Shown in pieces: positions 26,145 to 36,032 of a stretch of DNA of 64,000 bases. Within the stretch, counting starts at the first letter, position 1. Every line of letters starts with the position of its first letter. Source of the stretch: JABDMH01 sp965223105 (lineage in GTDB: Bacteria; Bacteroidota; Bacteroidia; Chitinophagales; Saprospiraceae); the NCBI GenBank assembly GCA_965223105.1, contig OZ244987.1:7440001-7504000 (forward strand). Reading direction: 5' to 3'. The notes under the pieces are model-generated. The model was not told the origin of the DNA and searched no databases. It saw nothing but the letters and a program-made list of their open reading frames with translations. The position numbers were made by a program, and so were the translations under genes.

Positions 26145-28961
26145 ATGAATTTATTGATTAGAGCGGTGCTGGTATGGGTAATTTCCATTGGATACTTGGG
26201 AATGTTTGCTCAGGTTGCCAAAGTAAATGTGACCGGACTAGTGGTGGACTCCCTAAACCAGCCCTTGGGAAATGCCACGGTGGTCCTGCTTAATCCATCA
26301 GATTCCGTAATCGCAAACTTTGCCATAACCAATGCTCGGGGAACTTTTGAGCTCAAAGGAGTAAAGAGCGGTTCTTATCTTCTTCAATCGAGTTTTGTAG
26401 GCTATATGACCGATAGCCAGTCCCTTCTTGTTGAGGATGGGACGGCATCACTAAGACTTGATCCGATCGTACTGATCAGTGTACCCGCTGATTTGGATGC
26501 AGTTGAAGTGATGGCCGAACGAATTCCTATGCTGATTAAAAAAGACACTATCGAGTACAATGCTGATGCTTTTAAGACACAGCCCACTGATGTAGTCGAA
26601 GATCTCCTTAAGCAGCTTCCAGGTGTCGAGGTAGAAGATGATGGCACAGTCAAAGCTCAGGGTGAAGAAGTAAAGCAAGTACTGGTAGATGGCAAGGAAT
26701 TCTTTGGAAGAGATCCACAGGTGGCAACCAAGAATTTGCCCGCAAAATCGGTAGAAAAAGTTCAGGTTTTTGACAAGAAATCGGATATGGCCGAATTTTC
26801 TGGCATCGACGACGGCATGGATGAGAAGGCGATCAATATCGAGCTGAAGGAAGATTATAAAAAAGGCACTTTCGGCAGCGCAGAAGGAGGTCTGGGAAGT
26901 GAAGAACGCTATCGTGGGAAACTTAATCTCAATAAATTTTCAGAAAATCAACAAATTAGTTTGATCGGTTTGGCCAACAACATCAATCAGCAGGGCTTTT
27001 CAATCAACGATTACGTGAACTTTGCCGGGGGTATGTCTAACCTCATGCGCAACAGTGGAGGAGGCAGATCGATCCGTGTTCAAACGGGTGATAATAATTC
27101 CTCCGGAATTCCAGTCAGCACAGGACTAAGCGATGGTTTTGTTACCACTAATGCTGGGGGTCTCAATTTAAATCAAGACTTTGGGAAAAAGTCGAGATTA
27201 AATATCAGCTATTTTTATGGCAATATTCAGCGCGATTTAGATCAGGAAGTGAGAAGGGAGAATATTCTTTTCGAGGAATCTTTTTTTAGTGAGGAAGATG
27301 AGACACAAAATACCTCCAATGGAAATCACCGGATCAATAGCACTTTTGACCATAAATTCGACTCTACCCAAAATCTAAGAGTCAGGTCATCCATTCAATG
27401 GAATCAGTCAGAATTGGGATTGCTTGGTGGCACTGCTGTATTTAGTCCTCAGGGATTGATTCAAAACCAAGGAATACGAGATAATAATTCAGTCAGGGAT
27501 AACACCAATTTCTCCACCAATATTATTTATCGTAAGCGATTTGGGAAGAAGGGTAGAAGTTTTTCCAGTCAATTTAATTTGGGTAAGCAAGATGATCAAC
27601 AGGAGATCTGGTTGCAGTCGACCAATGACTTTTTTGATATCTCAGGCTTGCAGATGTCGGAAATTATTTCTCAACAGCAGTTCCAATCGGATGATCAGAT
27701 TGACTACGGTATACAGTTGCACTATACCGAACCATTGGCCAAGACCACCTATCTGGGATTGCAGTACCGCCATAACAACAATACTAATGATTTGATTAAG
27801 GATGTGTACGATTTGGATACGGGTACCGAAATTCTTAATACCCGGCTGAGCAATCAGTATAGCAGAGATTATATCTTTAATCGTGCTGAGCTGTCTGTTC
27901 GATGGATCAAAAACCGATCTAACTTAAGTGTTGCCACCAGCATGCAGCATTCGCAACTCAATGGCGAATTGTTGATCGATGCTGTACGGATTGACCGGTC
28001 ATTTACCCAATTCTTACCCCATATCACCTGGGATTATGACATAGCAAATGCAAAGCGCTTGAGGGTCTCTTACCGCACCTCAGTGCGCGAACCATCCTTG
28101 ACCCAACTGCAACCGATTGTTGATAATTCCAATCCATTGAGTATTTACCTGGGAAATCCCGATCTAATTCCCGAGTATGCTCATCGTATTCAACTACGTT
28201 ACTTCTCTTTTAGCCAATTTTCCATGACCAATTTTTTTGCGGTTGTCAATGCCACTTATACCGAAAATGCCATAATTAACGCCCGCAGTTTTGACCAGCA
28301 ATTTAGACAAGTAACCATGCCAGTAAATGTTGAGGATGATTATCGACTGGCTTCTTTTGTGGGCTTTGGTACTCCACTTCGTTTTATCAGCACCCGCCTG
28401 AATTTGCACAGTAATTTCACCTACAACCGTGGGAGGGTTTTTGTAAATCAATTGGAAGAGCAAACCAAGAGATATATGAGTAGTATAGATTTGCGATTTG
28501 ACAATATAAACAAGAATGCACTTGATCTCTCCCTCGGCACCCGTCTTAGTCATTCTTTGACCCATTATTCGCAGAGTACTGATCTCGATCAAGATTATCT
28601 GAATCATCGCTACATAGCTGATTTGACCTACACCATCAATGATCAGTGGACTATTGGTACCAAGATGGATTACGCGGTATATAGCGGAGGCACTTTTGTT
28701 TCAAGCCGTGCAGTCCCTATTTGGGAGGCATCGTTCGGCAAGTTTCTGTTCAAGAAGAGAGGTGTTTTAAAGATTTCAGCATTTGACATCCTCAATGAGA
28801 ACATTGGCATCCAGCAAACCATCAATTTAAATTATATCGAGGACGTCAAGATCAACTCCTTGAGCCAGTATTTTATGGTTGGATTCTCTTACTCCTTGAA
28901 TCCAATGCTTGACCAGGGTAAAATTCCCCGTCATGGCATGCGGGTACACCGGATGAATTGA
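26145..28961 (+). CDS. TonB-dependent-receptor-like outer-membrane beta-barrel protein
   Basis: 938 residues. A signal peptide is followed by a CarboxypepD_reg-like domain (VNVTGLVVDSLNQPLGNATVVLLNPSDS), a plug-like region (TQPTDVVEDLLKQLPGVEVEDDG, VKQVLVDGKEFFGRDPQVATKNLPAKSVEKVQVFDKKSD) and a long C-terminal barrel rich in alternating aromatic strands. This is the OMP_b-brl_3 type, usually found with GLPGLI proteins. Encoded immediately downstream of the GLPGLI gene, probably one transcript. Substrate unknown; a metal or peptide is possible. Confidence 0.9.
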   Translation: MNLLIRAVLVWVISIGYLGMFAQVAKVNVTGLVVDSLNQPLGNATVVLLNPSDSVIANFAITNARGTFELKGVKSGSYLLQSSFVGYMTDSQSLLVEDGTASLRLDPIVLISVPADLDAVEVMAERIPMLIKKDTIEYNADAFKTQPTDVVEDLLKQLPGVEVEDDGTVKAQGEEVKQVLVDGKEFFGRDPQVATKNLPAKSVEKVQVFDKKSDMAEFSGIDDGMDEKAINIELKEDYKKGTFGSAEGGLGSEERYRGKLNLNKFSENQQISLIGLANNINQQGFSINDYVNFAGGMSNLMRNSGGGRSIRVQTGDNNSSGIPVSTGLSDGFVTTNAGGLNLNQDFGKKSRLNISYFYGNIQRDLDQEVRRENILFEESFFSEEDETQNTSNGNHRINSTFDHKFDSTQNLRVRSSIQWNQSELGLLGGTAVFSPQGLIQNQGIRDNNSVRDNTNFSTNIIYRKRFGKKGRSFSSQFNLGKQDDQQEIWLQSTNDFFDISGLQMSEIISQQQFQSDDQIDYGIQLHYTEPLAKTTYLGLQYRHNNNTNDLIKDVYDLDTGTEILNTRLSNQYSRDYIFNRAELSVRWIKNRSNLSVATSMQHSQLNGELLIDAVRIDRSFTQFLPHITWDYDIANAKRLRVSYRTSVREPSLTQLQPIVDNSNPLSIYLGNPDLIPEYAHRIQLRYFSFSQFSMTNFFAVVNATYTENAIINARSFDQQFRQVTMPVNVEDDYRLASFVGFGTPLRFISTRLNLHSNFTYNRGRVFVNQLEEQTKRYMSSIDLRFDNINKNALDLSLGTRLSHSLTHYSQSTDLDQDYLNHRYIADLTYTINDQWTIGTKMDYAVYSGGTFVSSRAVPIWEASFGKFLFKKRGVLKISAFDILNENIGIQQTINLNYIEDVKINSLSQYFMVGFSYSLNPMLDQGKIPRHGMRVHRMN

Positions 28962-29221
28962 CAGACTTGGCAACTTTCTTTCATGAGCCCTTATCGGGGT
29001 TTGTTTCAAGAACCGTTTGATAGGACTTTGGGTCAAGTCTGCGTTTGGGACTCTCCTGTACCCGGATTCCACACACTGCAGTAACAATGAAAACAAATCG
29101 GTTAGACCTCAGGGCTCGTCAAATAGAGACTTCACGGCTACACAGCGAAGCCCTCAAGTCGCTTTTGCTCCCCCCCTTTGGTTGAGCATCACAGATAGAT
29201 GATTACTATCTTTATTGGTCT

Positions 29222-30346
29222 ATGCAAATTGCTGCCAAGATTTCCAAGGTCGCTTTCGTCGTTGGTCTTTGTTTACAATTTTCATCAGCAAGAGCAGGTA
29301 CCGATGACCTATCGATCTTATGGGATGAGAATCGTGACAGCAGCTGGATTGAACTGACCAGGAGGTTGGTGGCGAATGCCAGCTCTGATCAAATGAAACT
29401 TGACCGTATCTTCCAATATGTGATACAAAACATTACCTATGACCATGCAGCTTATCACTTGGGAAGGCGCAGGATAAATCGGGACAGTGATGATGTTTTG
29501 CATAGGAAGAAAGCTGTCTGCTGGGGGTATTCAGAATTGTTACGCCAGATGTGTATAGTCGCTGGGTTGCGTTGTGAAACCATATCTGGGTATGCCGCAG
29601 AGCCGCAGACACCCCCGAGAGCACTGGAAAAGGCTGACCATGCCTGGAACGCCGTAGAGCTTGACAGCACCTGGTATCTCATTGATGCAACCTGGGCCAG
29701 CGGTACCTATCATGAAGGAACCACCCGAACTCAGGTCTTTCTGCCTGCTTATTACTTGGCAAATCCTAAAGAATTTATTCAAACCCATTTCCCTTTGATG
29801 CCGATGTGGCAGTTGCTTGATTGTCCTATTTCTCTCGAAGAATTTCAGAAAAGAAAAATGGATTTTTCACAATATTGCGACTATAGCTATCGAGACAGCA
29901 TAGAGGAATACTTACAGCTGCCATTGCTGGAGCAAAAAGCCAAGGCCACCCTGGTAGCATACCGTATCAACCATACTATGGCCAATCGAGAAATAGCTGG
30001 ACATGCCCTTGTTGACCTCGCCATACAGTTGAAAGAACGAGCCGATGACCTGATGGAAGCTGATTCTTCCGCACTAGCTATTGAATCGCTTGAGGCCGCT
30101 CAGTCCCTTTTTGATATGGCTGGAACTTATTGCCAGTTTTATCCTTGGCAAGTCGAAGCGAAATTGTTTACCATGATAAACCTCGGACAGGCATATTATA
30201 AAAAATATAAGGCTACGGATCAGAATGACCTCATACGTAGTCAGTTCCTGAGTGTAAAAAATTCCTTGCCCTCGGTCCCATTAAGGGCCAGTGTCTCCCA
30301 GCATATTTTGCAGCTTTGTAACCAGTATTTGGCCGTAATAGAATAG
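29222..30346 (+). CDS. Secreted transglutaminase-like cysteine protein
   Basis: 374 residues with a signal peptide ending near ARA (residue 25). A transglutaminase-core/papain-like triad is visible: Cys100 in KKAVCWGYSELL, His140 in KADHAWNAVEL, Asp155 in WYLIDATWASG. IFQYVIQNITYDHAAYH is the usual lead-in. The last 150 residues are helical and TPR-like. Family members act as peptidases or in peptidoglycan/peptide processing; the substrate here is unknown. The stop is 2 bp before the cupin gene. Confidence 0.85.
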   Translation: MQIAAKISKVAFVVGLCLQFSSARAGTDDLSILWDENRDSSWIELTRRLVANASSDQMKLDRIFQYVIQNITYDHAAYHLGRRRINRDSDDVLHRKKAVCWGYSELLRQMCIVAGLRCETISGYAAEPQTPPRALEKADHAWNAVELDSTWYLIDATWASGTYHEGTTRTQVFLPAYYLANPKEFIQTHFPLMPMWQLLDCPISLEEFQKRKMDFSQYCDYSYRDSIEEYLQLPLLEQKAKATLVAYRINHTMANREIAGHALVDLAIQLKERADDLMEADSSALAIESLEAAQSLFDMAGTYCQFYPWQVEAKLFTMINLGQAYYKKYKATDQNDLIRSQFLSVKNSLPSVPLRASVSQHILQLCNQYLAVIE

Positions 30347-30348
30347 TC

Positions 30349-30879
30349 ATGGGTAAGAACGACCTTCCCATAAATGCAGCAGAGATTATTTCCTTACTGA
30401 AGTTAGAACCCCTAAATCCTGAAGGTGGATATTACCGGCAAATTTATCGATCTACCGACCATCTAGCACCCGATAATTTGCCAGATCGTTACCCAAGAAG
30501 TATGGGTAGGTCATTGTACTCCTCAATATATTATTTACTGACCGCATCTGAACACTCAAAACTTCATCGATTGCCCACCGATGAAATTTATCATCACTAC
30601 CTCGGTGATCCGGTGAAAATCTTACAATTGAGTGAGGATGGTGAAGGCAAGGTGCACATGTTGGGGCCAGATCTGATCGCGGGCCAGAGACCCCAAGTGC
30701 TCGTACCAAAACAAAACTGGCAGGGTAGTAGAGTGGTCACGGGAGGAAGGTTTGCCTTATTGGGTACGACTATGGCACCGTCTTTTGAATGGTCCGATCT
30801 GGAATTTCCTAAAGACACTACTGAATTCCTGAAAAATTATGACGCATTTTTGCATCCTTTGATTCAAGAGTTGCTGTGA
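30349..30879 (+). CDS. Cupin domain protein, DUF985 family
   Basis: 176 residues matching the DUF985/Cupin_5 fold: LKLEPLNPEGGYYRQIYRS, SIYYLLTASEHSKLHRLPTDEIYHHYLGDPVKIL (metal-binding His/Glu set), VPKQNWQGSRVV and FALLGTTMAPSFEWSDLEF. Members are metal-binding beta-barrels of unclear reaction. Co-transcribed with the transglutaminase gene and followed by a strong terminator. Confidence 0.9.
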   Translation: MGKNDLPINAAEIISLLKLEPLNPEGGYYRQIYRSTDHLAPDNLPDRYPRSMGRSLYSSIYYLLTASEHSKLHRLPTDEIYHHYLGDPVKILQLSEDGEGKVHMLGPDLIAGQRPQVLVPKQNWQGSRVVTGGRFALLGTTMAPSFEWSDLEFPKDTTEFLKNYDAFLHPLIQELL

Positions 30880-30892
30880 TAGATTAAAGGAA

Positions 30893-30924
30893 AGCCATCA
30901 CAGAAAATTACATCTGTGATGGCT
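30893..30924. terminator. Bidirectional hairpin terminator between cupin gene and ssb
   Basis: Perfect 12-bp inverted repeat, AGCCATCACAGA paired with TCTGTGATGGCT around an 8-nt loop. A-rich flanks on the left and AAAATA on the right suit termination from both sides of the convergent pair. Confidence 0.8.
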
Positions 30925-30947
30925 AAAATATGAGCATCTTAGGAGTT

Positions 30948-31289
30948 CTAGGATTCGCCCCGCTTGAAGGCTCTAAATTCGTTGACTATGACCTCTGTAA
31001 CATATTTCTTATTCCCATCCTTTCCTTCAAAGCTGCGGTTCACCAGGCGGCCTACAACACAGAGTTGAGTGCCCTTAGAAGCATGATTTTTCATCAGTTC
31101 TGCCGTTTTACCCCAAGCAACCAGTTGATGCCAATCGGTTTCTTGGACCTTTTCACCTAGTTTGTTGGTATATACATGATTCGTGGCGATAGTAGCTCGT
31201 GCGACCATGTTTCCGTTATTGGTGGTAAAGGTCTCCACATCTTTGCCTAAGTGACCGATCAGTTGTACGTGATTTGATAGATTATTCAT
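30948..31289 (-). CDS. ssb: Single-stranded DNA-binding protein
   Basis: 113-residue SSB with a single OB fold: MNNLSNHVQLIGHLGKDVETFT, NMVARATIATNHV, TDWHQLVAWGKTAELMKNHASKGTQLCVVGRLVNRSF and KYVTEVIVNEFRAF. It lacks the acidic C-terminal tip (DDIPF-like) that housekeeping SSBs use for partner binding, so it is more like the short accessory SSBs of Bacteroidota. The frame extends upstream to 31382, but MNNLSNHVQ at 31289 is the conserved beginning. Confidence 0.9.
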   Translation of the reverse strand: MNNLSNHVQLIGHLGKDVETFTTNNGNMVARATIATNHVYTNKLGEKVQETDWHQLVAWGKTAELMKNHASKGTQLCVVGRLVNRSFEGKDGNKKYVTEVIVNEFRAFKRGES

Positions 31290-31735
31290 AACTAAAATTT
31301 TTTTGATTCTAAAAAGAGATTGATCATCGATGTCGGTAGCAAAGGTGGGGTCCTGTTCTGGTGCGACTCGGTTATTAAGCATTTACTTTCGTTTATAAGT
31401 GTTTGTTGTCGTTTGTTGTCGGATATCATATAGATTGTCAACGATTTAGCTCTATTGTTAAAATAACTTGGATGTCAACGATTTTTGTCATTAAGTGAGA
31501 CCAAAGAGTTGAGTATTTGAAAAGACTTTATCTCAACTAACTATTAATGTTGCCTTCCATCTTTATTCGCAGACTACTGCTTGGGCATCCGATCCTGCGA
31601 AGAAGTGAAAATTCTACCATTACCTGACAAGGTCATAGAAGGTCTAAATAGGCTCACTTGATGAAGATCACTCTACAGGAGTGCGGGCAATACTGGATCA
31701 AATCATTGGTGTATTTTGTATGTCATGCACTTAAA
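31290..31735. other. Intergenic stretch, no gene seen
   Basis: 446 bp, AT-rich. CACCTTTG on the minus strand (31340-31347) is a near match to the -7 box and could drive ssb. Small direct repeats are present (GTTTGTTGTC twice near 31400; GTCAACGATTT twice near 31437 and 31474). No RNA gene is evident. Confidence 0.4.
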
Positions 31736-33364
31736 CTAATTCGAATTTGGCCTGAACTTAAGGATGCCCACTCCAATCGTGCCAATAAGAAATCCAATTG
31801 AGGCCACCCACAGCTTACTATGGTCTGAAATGATCGCTAGAAATATCACCAAAATCCCAGTAAGGAGAACAGCTTGGCCAAGAATCCTTTTTGCAAAGTC
31901 GTTTTCACTACTGTCTAAAGAATGATCAATGACCATATGGGCCTTCTCCGTCCAACCTTTGCCTGACGGGAGAAGCCGAACTTCGAAAGCCAGCAGAATC
32001 GCCAGCGGGCAAAGTACACCCAACATCATTTCCTGACCCCGGTCTAACGATACTTCAAAAAATATGGGGTGGCCAAACTTAAAATACAGATTAATCAACA
32101 GACTGATCACTGTGGTAAAAATCATGGACCTCGCTGTTTGTCTCTGGGAGAAAAGAGACCATATGGGTGGGGCAAACAACGGGGCACCTGTCAGTGCACC
32201 AAAGCTGATGACCACTTCCACAATGCCTCCGGCACTGGGTACAGCCAGGGCCACTCCAATTGTGAAAAGACCGAAAACAACAGTGGAAATCCTGGCAACC
32301 ATCATGCGATTGGAGGTACTAACCCCCTTCCGAAGGCGCTCGTAGATGTCGTGCGTAAAAACGGCCGCTGAAGTGTTGAGGGTAGTGTTGACACTACTTG
32401 CGGTGGCAAAGATCATCCCCCCGAGCATCAGACCCAAAAGACCGTTCGGCAGTACTCTTTTACACATCAGTAGAAATGCGCCCTCGTTCTCAAGGCCCGA
32501 AAGATCATGTCCGGTAACTTTAAATACCATGGCTGGTATCATCCACAAAATCGGACTGATCAAATACAGGCCTGCAAACAAAAATCCAACTTTTCTGGCT
32601 TCACGTGCTGATTTTACACTGGTATACCGTTGCACATAGGCCCAATTCCCACCAATAAATAAGGTATTGTACATCAAGAAAGCAAAAAGAAAAAGGCCCG
32701 TGTAAGGCCCCCCGGTAAAGGCAAAGAAATCTGTCGGTGCTGTGGCGATAAAGTCTTCGAATCCCCCAACTTCCTTAAGGGCTAAAGGCACAACCAAAAT
32801 CACGGCAGCAAATAAAATGATGAATTGCAAAACATCGGTGATTACCACAGCCCAAAGTCCACCTGTTGCCGTGTAACTGATTACCAGAAGTCCAATCAGT
32901 ACGATCGAAAATTCGATGGAAAATCCGGTCGATACATTAAATAATTTAGCAACTGGATAAAGAAAAGCTCCGGTTGTGATGAAACTGAGCACTAAAAATA
33001 TGTAGCTATAAAATTGCCGTAGGCCGCTTCCGAATTTTTGACCGATGTATTCACCTACCGTCAGAATCTGAGCCTGGTGCCATCGAGGTGCAATAAAAAG
33101 AGCAATAATAAATCCACCAATACCCATCATCCACTGAATAGTTATGGCTACCCATCCATATTCATAAGCTATGGAGCCCCAGACCACAAAAGTACCGGCA
33201 GAAAAAAAACTCATGAAGAGAGACAACCCACTGATCCACCATGGCAGCGCTCCACCAGCAGCAAAGTACGACTTCATGTTAGATCCGGAACGCTTAAACG
33301 ACATACCTACCCACACGATGAGCAGGGCAAAGACAATAATTACAAAATAATCTAGGGCTGGCAT
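31736..33364 (-). CDS. Sodium:solute symporter (SSS family)
   Basis: 542 residues with about 13-14 hydrophobic helices. SSS hallmarks: FVIIVFALLIVWVGMSFKR, SYFAAGGALPWWISGLSLFMSFFSAGTFV, YSYIFLVLSFITTGAFLYPVAKLF, ATGGLWAVVITDVLQF and MLGGMIFATASSVNTTLNTSAAVFTHDIY. These carry sugars, sialic acid or carboxylates with Na+. Its ATG directly follows the stop of the upstream FAD oxidoreductase gene, so the two form an operon, and the imported compound is probably that enzyme's substrate or a relative. Confidence 0.92.
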   Translation of the reverse strand: MPALDYFVIIVFALLIVWVGMSFKRSGSNMKSYFAAGGALPWWISGLSLFMSFFSAGTFVVWGSIAYEYGWVAITIQWMMGIGGFIIALFIAPRWHQAQILTVGEYIGQKFGSGLRQFYSYIFLVLSFITTGAFLYPVAKLFNVSTGFSIEFSIVLIGLLVISYTATGGLWAVVITDVLQFIILFAAVILVVPLALKEVGGFEDFIATAPTDFFAFTGGPYTGLFLFAFLMYNTLFIGGNWAYVQRYTSVKSAREARKVGFLFAGLYLISPILWMIPAMVFKVTGHDLSGLENEGAFLLMCKRVLPNGLLGLMLGGMIFATASSVNTTLNTSAAVFTHDIYERLRKGVSTSNRMMVARISTVVFGLFTIGVALAVPSAGGIVEVVISFGALTGAPLFAPPIWSLFSQRQTARSMIFTTVISLLINLYFKFGHPIFFEVSLDRGQEMMLGVLCPLAILLAFEVRLLPSGKGWTEKAHMVIDHSLDSSENDFAKRILGQAVLLTGILVIFLAIISDHSKLWVASIGFLIGTIGVGILKFRPNSN

Positions 33365-35662
33365 TTAACATTTCTCTGCAGGTGAATAACACTGAATTCC
33401 AAATACCGCTGCCGGCACTTTATCGGAGGGATGCTCGAAGTGAAAGGTCAGTTTGTTCAAGCGGATGATGGGATCGAAGGTGCAGACGTTCCTGGTTTGA
33501 TAATTGTCTTTTTTCGTGATAATGAGCTCATTATCATTAGCGTAAATTTTGTAGTCCCTGACCACAAAAGGCATGACGTTTTCAGCGTGTCCTAATAGTG
33601 AAGATTCCATAGCATAGTCCCAATCGGTATCAAAATTTAATACGATTTGTTGTAGATCAATCTCAGTTGGCCATTCGAAGGTGATTGTTGGTTGCGGGTC
33701 GCTCAAATCAGCAATCCAAGCATTGGGCTTTAAGTATGGTCGAAAAAATCCATTCCTAAGTTCATCAGTTGCGGAGAGGTGAATAGCAGGCGATATTGAT
33801 AAGGCGAAATTCTTCCCCCCAGGTCTACGTTCAGGTACCCAGAATTCGAATGCTTCAAACCCTAAATTAGAGGGTGGATCTTGCCGACCATAGTTGGAGA
33901 CAGCTATGTTTTGTTTGTTGTATACGGTCACGATCCCGGTGACTCGATGACTACTGGTAGCTATAGCAATTTTGTCATGTTGGTGAAAGCACAAAAAATA
34001 GTATCCGGTTTCATCCACCGGATTTTGCAATGAGAAAGATACTTCATTGATGCCCGATTGCAATGGGAGCATCTCTTCATGTAAGATGACATCTGGCGTA
34101 TAGTTATAGGCTTTACTGCTCGTGCGGAATGAGACCTGAATATCGGTCGATAATTCAGATTTAACCCTCCAGGTAAATGTCGGCCTTGAGCCCTTTTGCA
34201 ATGGCATCAGCTGGGCAGCTGAATATGATAAGGGCCACCAATCACCATCAGTCGGAAACGTATTCCATACTAGGTTGGTGCTGACATCTATCTGTGCATG
34301 AGCCAGGAGCGCTCCCGGCTCATGCAAGGGGATGTGTGGGATGTATTGACCACACCGCAACAGCCTTTGCTGCAGCAAGGTTATGTGATTTTCACTGACC
34401 AGTTTCTCGGGATTCCATCCTTTTTCTAGACATAAGGCTGCCCCCATTCCCACGGCTTGGGCATTGTGTGCGCAGGTTGCCATCACCCTGGTTGAGCCAA
34501 AAGCCACATGACTGGCACTAATGATCCTTCCCGATAGGAATAGGTTGTGGATGTTGCGACTTATCATGCATCGAAAAGGGATGCTGTAAACTCCCTTACT
34601 GTGCCATTGATTGCATCCCGGCTTTTCGCTGAATACGCCGTCTGCAGGGTGCAGATCAATCGCCCAGCCTCCGTGTCCAACGGCATCGAAGAAGGGTCTC
34701 TGGGAGACAATATCGGATTGAGTCAGCATATAGCGTCCTTCAAAACGGCGACTTTCTCGTTTTCCCGGTATCAGTCCCACCCATTCCAGGGTCATCGTGT
34801 CAGCTTCAGGAAATTGTCCAGAATTTTTGATGTAATTCCATACACCATAAACTACTTTCCAGAGTTCCCATTTGATTTTTTCGGTGTCGTGCACCGTGTC
34901 CAGCCGACCACCATATTCAATCCACCAGAGCCAACAGCCATGATCCCTGGCATTGAATTTTCGATACCGCGGAATTTTCTTGATGTCTTGTAGTGCATAG
35001 GAGGGTGGCACAAAACGTACCGGCTTCCCCAAATCCTTGGTCATGAAATAGAGTGAATGTCCCAATAGTTCGCCATAGGCTTTGCTGGGGGCAAAAGGCT
35101 CGTTAAACTCCTCTGCCGATTCAGCCCCAACCCGGTAGGCAGCACCTGATAAATAACCCACAATTCCATCTCCTGAAGCATCACAGAAAAATGGGGCTTT
35201 CAGCACATAAGTGGTTGAATTTTGGCTGCAGTAAGCAGTGACCGATCTGATTTCTTCGTCGTTCACCTTATCAACCTGGTAAACCGCCGAGTTCAGCAAT
35301 AAGCGAATGTTTGGTTCGTCGATGACCTTTTCGAGCAGGATGGTATCAAAAATCACACTGTTCCCTTCGGGATTGCGATAGGTATTTTCTACCAACAACT
35401 CGTCAATGACACCACCCTCTCTCGCGAAGCGGTTGTTGTTGCCCATATGACTGGTGGCACCCAATATCCAAAGACGCACCTCACTCGATGCGTTGCCACC
35501 AAGAACAGGACGATCCTGTACCAAAATCACTTTGATCCCTTCCCTGGCAGCCGTGATGGCACAACAGACCCCGGCCATTCCGCCACCTGTGATGATCAAG
35601 TCTGCGGCCAGGTACAGCGTCTTCGTAGCTCTTGCGTTGGTTTCTGTGAAAATTTTCATCAA
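33365..35662 (-). CDS. FAD-dependent oxidoreductase with C-terminal beta domains
   Basis: 765 residues. The N-terminal Rossmann fold is LIITGGGMAGVCCAITAAREGIKVILVQDRPVLGGNAS, the FAD_oxidored (PF12831) pattern with GGNASSEVRLW. DASGDGIVGYLSGAAYRVGAES and NLFLSGRIISASHVAFGSTRVMATCAHNAQAVG complete the FAD domain. The last 250 residues look beta-rich (galactose-binding/discoidin-like). There is no signal peptide, so it is probably cytosolic. Members occur in polysaccharide loci of Planctomycetes and Bacteroidota without a defined reaction. It lies immediately upstream of the Na+ symporter. An alternative ATG is 3 bp further in. Confidence 0.86.
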   Translation of the reverse strand: MMKIFTETNARATKTLYLAADLIITGGGMAGVCCAITAAREGIKVILVQDRPVLGGNASSEVRLWILGATSHMGNNNRFAREGGVIDELLVENTYRNPEGNSVIFDTILLEKVIDEPNIRLLLNSAVYQVDKVNDEEIRSVTAYCSQNSTTYVLKAPFFCDASGDGIVGYLSGAAYRVGAESAEEFNEPFAPSKAYGELLGHSLYFMTKDLGKPVRFVPPSYALQDIKKIPRYRKFNARDHGCWLWWIEYGGRLDTVHDTEKIKWELWKVVYGVWNYIKNSGQFPEADTMTLEWVGLIPGKRESRRFEGRYMLTQSDIVSQRPFFDAVGHGGWAIDLHPADGVFSEKPGCNQWHSKGVYSIPFRCMISRNIHNLFLSGRIISASHVAFGSTRVMATCAHNAQAVGMGAALCLEKGWNPEKLVSENHITLLQQRLLRCGQYIPHIPLHEPGALLAHAQIDVSTNLVWNTFPTDGDWWPLSYSAAQLMPLQKGSRPTFTWRVKSELSTDIQVSFRTSSKAYNYTPDVILHEEMLPLQSGINEVSFSLQNPVDETGYYFLCFHQHDKIAIATSSHRVTGIVTVYNKQNIAVSNYGRQDPPSNLGFEAFEFWVPERRPGGKNFALSISPAIHLSATDELRNGFFRPYLKPNAWIADLSDPQPTITFEWPTEIDLQQIVLNFDTDWDYAMESSLLGHAENVMPFVVRDYKIYANDNELIITKKDNYQTRNVCTFDPIIRLNKLTFHFEHPSDKVPAAVFGIQCYSPAEKC

Positions 35663-36032
35663 AAGATTTTACTTCCCTCAATATAGGGCACCCGTACATG
35701 TAACTCACTATTGCTGCAGATTAATCGAGGTCGGCTGCCCTTTTCATTCATGTTCTACCGTAGTTTAGGTCATTTGACGGGAGAAGTGGACCTTACACCG
35801 CGTGGATAACCAAGTGAAATTTAAGCCTGGATCCAACCGTGGTCACAGGACAGGATTGTCAGATGCATAGCTTGAAGACCTCGCTCTGTGCTACTTTAGA
35901 AACCGGGAGTGGGTTGGCCGGAAGGGCCCACATGAAGTTGGTATGATTTTGGCGGTGGATTCTACGTCTCGTTCATGATCTTAAGGCTATGTTTGTGACC
36001 CCCTTTGTTAGCCATTCAAATCTTTTCAGACT
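35663..36032. other. Intergenic stretch between divergent genes
   Basis: 370 bp separating the FAD oxidoreductase from a divergent outer-membrane protein gene. TATGTTTG at 35988-35995 (+) fits the -7 box and could drive the rightward gene; no -33 TTTG at the expected spacing. Nothing else is recognised. Confidence 0.4.
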
